Shown here piece after piece: positions 5,358 through 7,720 of a DNA stretch of 7,720 bases (the first letter of the stretch is position 1; each line of letters starts with the position of its first letter). A program made the position numbers and the translations under genes. A model generated the notes under the pieces. It saw only the letters and a program-made list of their open reading frames with translations, was not told the origin of the DNA and searched no databases. The stretch is taken from contig JACNIV010000022.1 of the NCBI GenBank assembly GCA_014382915.1, positions 1-7,720 on the forward strand, given 5' to 3'. This stretch comes from Candidatus Cloacimonadota bacterium (GTDB taxonomy: Bacteria; Cloacimonadota; Cloacimonadia; Cloacimonadales; TCS61).

Positions 5358-5371
5358 CTCCTAAGTCAAGG

Positions 5372-5390
5372 AAAATGAGATTAAATCTCA
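5372..5390 (-). terminator. Weak terminator-like hairpin at the amylase stop codon
   Basis: On the minus strand TGAGAT and ATCTCA form a perfect 6-bp stem around TTA, beginning at the TGA stop codon of the amylase gene and followed by TTTTCC. The stem is AT-rich and the T run short, so termination here would be partial; the stronger terminator lies further on at 5217-5242. Confidence 0.4.
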
Positions 5391-7271
5391 AAAGTTAATT
5401 TCTTTCAAAACCATCCCACTGATTGCTTTGAGATTTATATTCAGGATTTTATGAATAGATCTAATCTGTTGATTTGTTAATAAGTCCTTTAAATGTATAT
5501 CGTTATTTATTCTTATGGAGATACTTTGTTTTACTTCATTATTATTGATAATTATCAACAATTTCTGGTTTGAGAGTTTCCTCCAATAAGCAAATACATT
5601 ATTTTGAAAGTAAACAGGCTCAAAAGAACCTTTTTGTATAGCAGGATTTTGCTTTCTAATATCTATGACTTTTTTATAAAAATTTCTTAGATTCACTGAT
5701 TTTTGATTTTCAGAAAATTTCCAATTGAATGTTCTTCTATTATCAGGATCATGACCACCCATCATTCCGATTTCATCGCCATAAAATAAATGAGGACAGC
5801 CAATAAAAGTCATTTGGAAAAGCACTGCCAATTCCAAGATTTGAATATTACCGTGTACAATTTCCAGGAACCTGTAAGTATCGTGGCTATCCAAAAGATT
5901 CATCATAACCTGGGATGATTGCAAAGGATATTTTAATAAACCCAGTTTCAATGCATTTAAAAATGTTTTTACATCAGAACTTCTCAGACCAAAAAAATCC
6001 AGAACCGGATCCCTGAAAAAGGAATAGTTCATTACAGCATCAAAGTTCTTTTTATTCACCCATTGTTCTGCATTTTGCCAGATCTCTCCAACCAGGTAAA
6101 CATCAGGTTTTATTGACTTTACTTTTTTTCTGAATAATTCCCAGAACCAGAAGGGAACCTCATTGGGAACATCAAGCCGGAACCCATCGATATCCATTTC
6201 CCTTACCCAGAATTCAGTGATTTTGAGAATGTAATTCACCACATCCCAGTTTACGTCAGCTTGATTTATATCTTTGATATTATTTTCAAGGGGGTGAGCC
6301 CTTTTTTTATCATAATTGAAATCAGGTAAGGTTGGATGTCCCCACCAGCATTGATAATAATCCAGAGCTTTGAACTTTTTATCAACAATATCCGGGAGAG
6401 GGAATTTTTTCCATTCAAACCAGTGAAAGTATTTTGACTTCTTCCCGTTTTTCAAACAATCCTGGAATATTTCAGAAGCACTTCCAATATGATTGAAAGC
6501 AAAATCCACAATTATCCTTATTCCTTTTTCATGACAGGTTTGAACTAACTCTTTAAACTCTTCATTTGTTCCAAAATGAGGATCAATTTTGAAATAATCT
6601 ATTGCATCGTATTTGTGATTGGATTCACCCATAACAAGAGGATTAAAGTAAATAATGTTTATACCTAAATCTATTAAATAATCCAGCTTTTGTTTTACTC
6701 CTTCAAGATCTCCGCCATAAAATAAATAATCTCTATTTTCATCGTTTTTTAGAGGAGCAATTTGATACCAGTCATTTATAAATTTGTATCTTTCATTTAG
6801 TGCTCCATCAGATAATTTGTTTTCTGAAGTATAATACCATTCTCTAAAATCCGGGTTAATCGAGGGATTTCCATTAAAAAACCGGTCGCAGAATATTTGA
6901 TAAATTATTCCTTCCTTTACCCAATCAGGAGTTGGGAAATCTTCGGGTTTTTCAATTTTAGTTTCTAATTTCAGCAAGTTATCATCAACAATTATTACCG
7001 AATTAAATCCACCGAAACCATCTTTAGTAAATTCTGAAGCATTTTCATCTTTTATCCATTTATCATCAACTATAAATTTATAAGAATATTTGCATTTGGG
7101 AAGTTCTAAAGCAATTGAATAAATTCCCCCGACATTTTTCATTTTTAACGGTTCCGGTTTCCAATCATTAAAGTCACCAATTAAAAAAACTTTGTGTTCA
7201 CCACCAATTGGTGGTGTATAACGGAACGTAACTTTATACTTTTTTTCTGTATTCAAAATTTTACCTTTCAT
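5388..7271 (-). CDS. GH13 alpha-amylase family glycosidase with N-terminal CBM48-like domain
   Basis: A 627-residue enzyme acting on alpha-1,4 (possibly also alpha-1,6) glucan bonds. Residues about 10-95 are a CBM48/AMPK-beta-like domain (IGDFNDWKPEPLKM, then YKFIVDDKWIKD and DGFGGFNSVI). The catalytic barrel starts near 118 (EGIIYQIFCDRFFNG). GH13 regions are complete: DFAFNH at 256-261, LPDFN at 315-319, GFRLD with nucleophile D367, GEIW with acid/base E396, and DSHD with transition-state stabiliser D464. A short C-terminal beta domain follows from about 548. The overall pattern is closest to neopullulanase/cyclomaltodextrinase-type enzymes. No signal peptide is seen, so it is probably cytoplasmic and acts on stored glycogen or imported maltodextrin. 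The gene is divergent from an alpha-glucan phosphorylase. The ATG has no clear Shine-Dalgarno; a TTG at codon 6 preceded by AAAGGT is a possible alternative start. Confidence 0.93.
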   Translation of the reverse strand: MKGKILNTEKKYKVTFRYTPPIGGEHKVFLIGDFNDWKPEPLKMKNVGGIYSIALELPKCKYSYKFIVDDKWIKDENASEFTKDGFGGFNSVIIVDDNLLKLETKIEKPEDFPTPDWVKEGIIYQIFCDRFFNGNPSINPDFREWYYTSENKLSDGALNERYKFINDWYQIAPLKNDENRDYLFYGGDLEGVKQKLDYLIDLGINIIYFNPLVMGESNHKYDAIDYFKIDPHFGTNEEFKELVQTCHEKGIRIIVDFAFNHIGSASEIFQDCLKNGKKSKYFHWFEWKKFPLPDIVDKKFKALDYYQCWWGHPTLPDFNYDKKRAHPLENNIKDINQADVNWDVVNYILKITEFWVREMDIDGFRLDVPNEVPFWFWELFRKKVKSIKPDVYLVGEIWQNAEQWVNKKNFDAVMNYSFFRDPVLDFFGLRSSDVKTFLNALKLGLLKYPLQSSQVMMNLLDSHDTYRFLEIVHGNIQILELAVLFQMTFIGCPHLFYGDEIGMMGGHDPDNRRTFNWKFSENQKSVNLRNFYKKVIDIRKQNPAIQKGSFEPVYFQNNVFAYWRKLSNQKLLIIINNNEVKQSISIRINNDIHLKDLLTNQQIRSIHKILNINLKAISGMVLKEINF

Positions 7272-7442
7272 CGAGGATTACAAACGAAATTCAAAGAGGG
7301 AATGTAAAGAAAAAAATATTAAAATTATTTAGAAATGACAGTTAAAGATATCTAAGATGAAAAAAAGAGAATCACAGGATAGAAAGTTTGACATAATTTT
7401 TTCCCAGCAGAAAAAGGTAATATTGAGATATTGGAGGATTAA
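7272..7442. promoter_or_regulatory. Divergent promoter region between amylase and phosphorylase
   Basis: These 171 bp must hold both promoters. For the phosphorylase, GGAGG at 7433-7437 is a strong ribosome-binding site five bases before a TTG start. A TTGACA at 7388-7393 is present, but the best -10 (TAATAT, 7418-7423) is 24 bases away, too far for a standard promoter. For the amylase, the minus strand has TTTACA and TGTAAT but with a 20-base gap. No operator or riboswitch is recognisable. Confidence 0.4.
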
Positions 7443-7720
7443 TTGAAAAATAATATAAAATTTAAAGAGATTTATGTAAAACTGAACATTCCTGAAAATT
7501 TGGCCAAACTGTCTGAATTATCACAGAATCTCTGGTCAACCTGGGATTCTGAAGGATACAGGTTATTTTTAAGAACAGACCCTTTGTTGTTCAGGAAATA
7601 TCATCATAATCCGGTTAAACTTATCCAAAGGATGTCCAAAAAAAGACTTGAAGAACTTTCTAGTGCCGAGGGATTTTTATATGAACTGGATTCTATTTAT
7701 AAGAGATTTAAAGAATATAA
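7443..7720 (+). CDS. glgP: Alpha-glucan (glycogen/maltodextrin) phosphorylase, N-terminal part
   Basis: The first 92 codons of a gene that runs off the right edge. The sequence has the N-terminal DUF3417 pattern of the shorter type of bacterial and archaeal alpha-glucan phosphorylase (GT35): LSELSQNLWSTWDSEGYRLF at 23-42, then RTDPLLF at 44-50 and HNPVKLIQRMS at 55-65. The enzyme releases glucose-1-phosphate from the non-reducing ends of alpha-1,4-glucans using phosphate; its pyridoxal-phosphate domain lies beyond this window. The start is TTG at 7443-7445, chosen because of GGAGG at 7433-7437, five bases upstream; no in-frame ATG is available before codon 64. Divergent to a GH13 amylase, which could trim branches or shorten chains for it. 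Confidence 0.88.
   Translation, partial: MKNNIKFKEIYVKLNIPENLAKLSELSQNLWSTWDSEGYRLFLRTDPLLFRKYHHNPVKLIQRMSKKRLEELSSAEGFLYELDSIYKRFKEY

Noticed and set aside
7388..7423. TTGACA plus TAATAT as the phosphorylase promoter
   Set aside because: The spacing is 24 bases, well outside the usual 16-18, so I list it only as part of the divergent promoter region.
1..7720. CRISPR arrays, tRNA, rRNA or transposase genes
   Set aside because: No regularly spaced repeats, tRNA-like cloverleaf, rRNA motif or transposase reading frame was seen on either strand.

Overview
The window carries a compact ferrous-iron uptake and iron-regulation locus and, next to it, the start of a glycogen/alpha-glucan degradation locus. 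The DNA is AT-rich, has clear Shine-Dalgarno sites, uses ATG, GTG and TTG starts, and its proteins are Lys/Ile/Asn-rich. Together with gene content this suggests an anaerobic member of the FCB group, with Candidatus Cloacimonadota as my best guess. That is an impression from composition and protein style; no marker gene is present to prove it.

Iron locus (about 50-5135, all on the minus strand). In transcription order it holds a Fur-family regulator (4648-5082), feoA (4359-4586), feoB (2072-4357), an unrecognised protein with about seven membrane segments (1363-2061), a class I SAM methyltransferase broken by an in-frame amber codon (742-1299), a second FeoA-domain protein with a basic N-terminal tail (341-628), and a FeoC-like winged-helix protein with a four-cysteine cluster (69-290). 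The expected logic is that FeoB moves Fe(II) across the inner membrane, the FeoA and FeoC proteins assist or modulate it, and iron-loaded Fur represses the locus. Fur-box-like 15-mers lie just upstream of both fur and feoA. The promoter region of the second feoA shares two perfect 10-mers with that of feoA, in the opposite orientation.

Spacer between fur and the amylase (5083-5387). It has no gene, but it is full of structure: the fur operator and promoter, a plus-strand terminator-like hairpin with no gene to serve, a strong minus-strand terminator, a long imperfect hairpin, and a second set of long-range complementary segments that would compete with it. It may be a small structured RNA or a dispersed repeat; I could not assign it to a known family.

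Glucan locus (5388-7720). A cytoplasmic GH13 alpha-amylase-family enzyme with an N-terminal CBM48-like domain lies on the minus strand. Divergent from it, across 171 bp, begins an alpha-glucan (glycogen/maltodextrin) phosphorylase that runs off the right edge. Together these would hydrolyse and phosphorolyse storage glucan.

Small repeats are scattered through the iron locus: a perfect 11-bp palindrome inside the membrane-protein gene, a C5/G5 palindrome between the second feoA and feoC, and CACAGAGAA-type and AT-rich tandem repeats between the membrane protein and the methyltransferase. No tRNA, rRNA, CRISPR array or transposase was seen.
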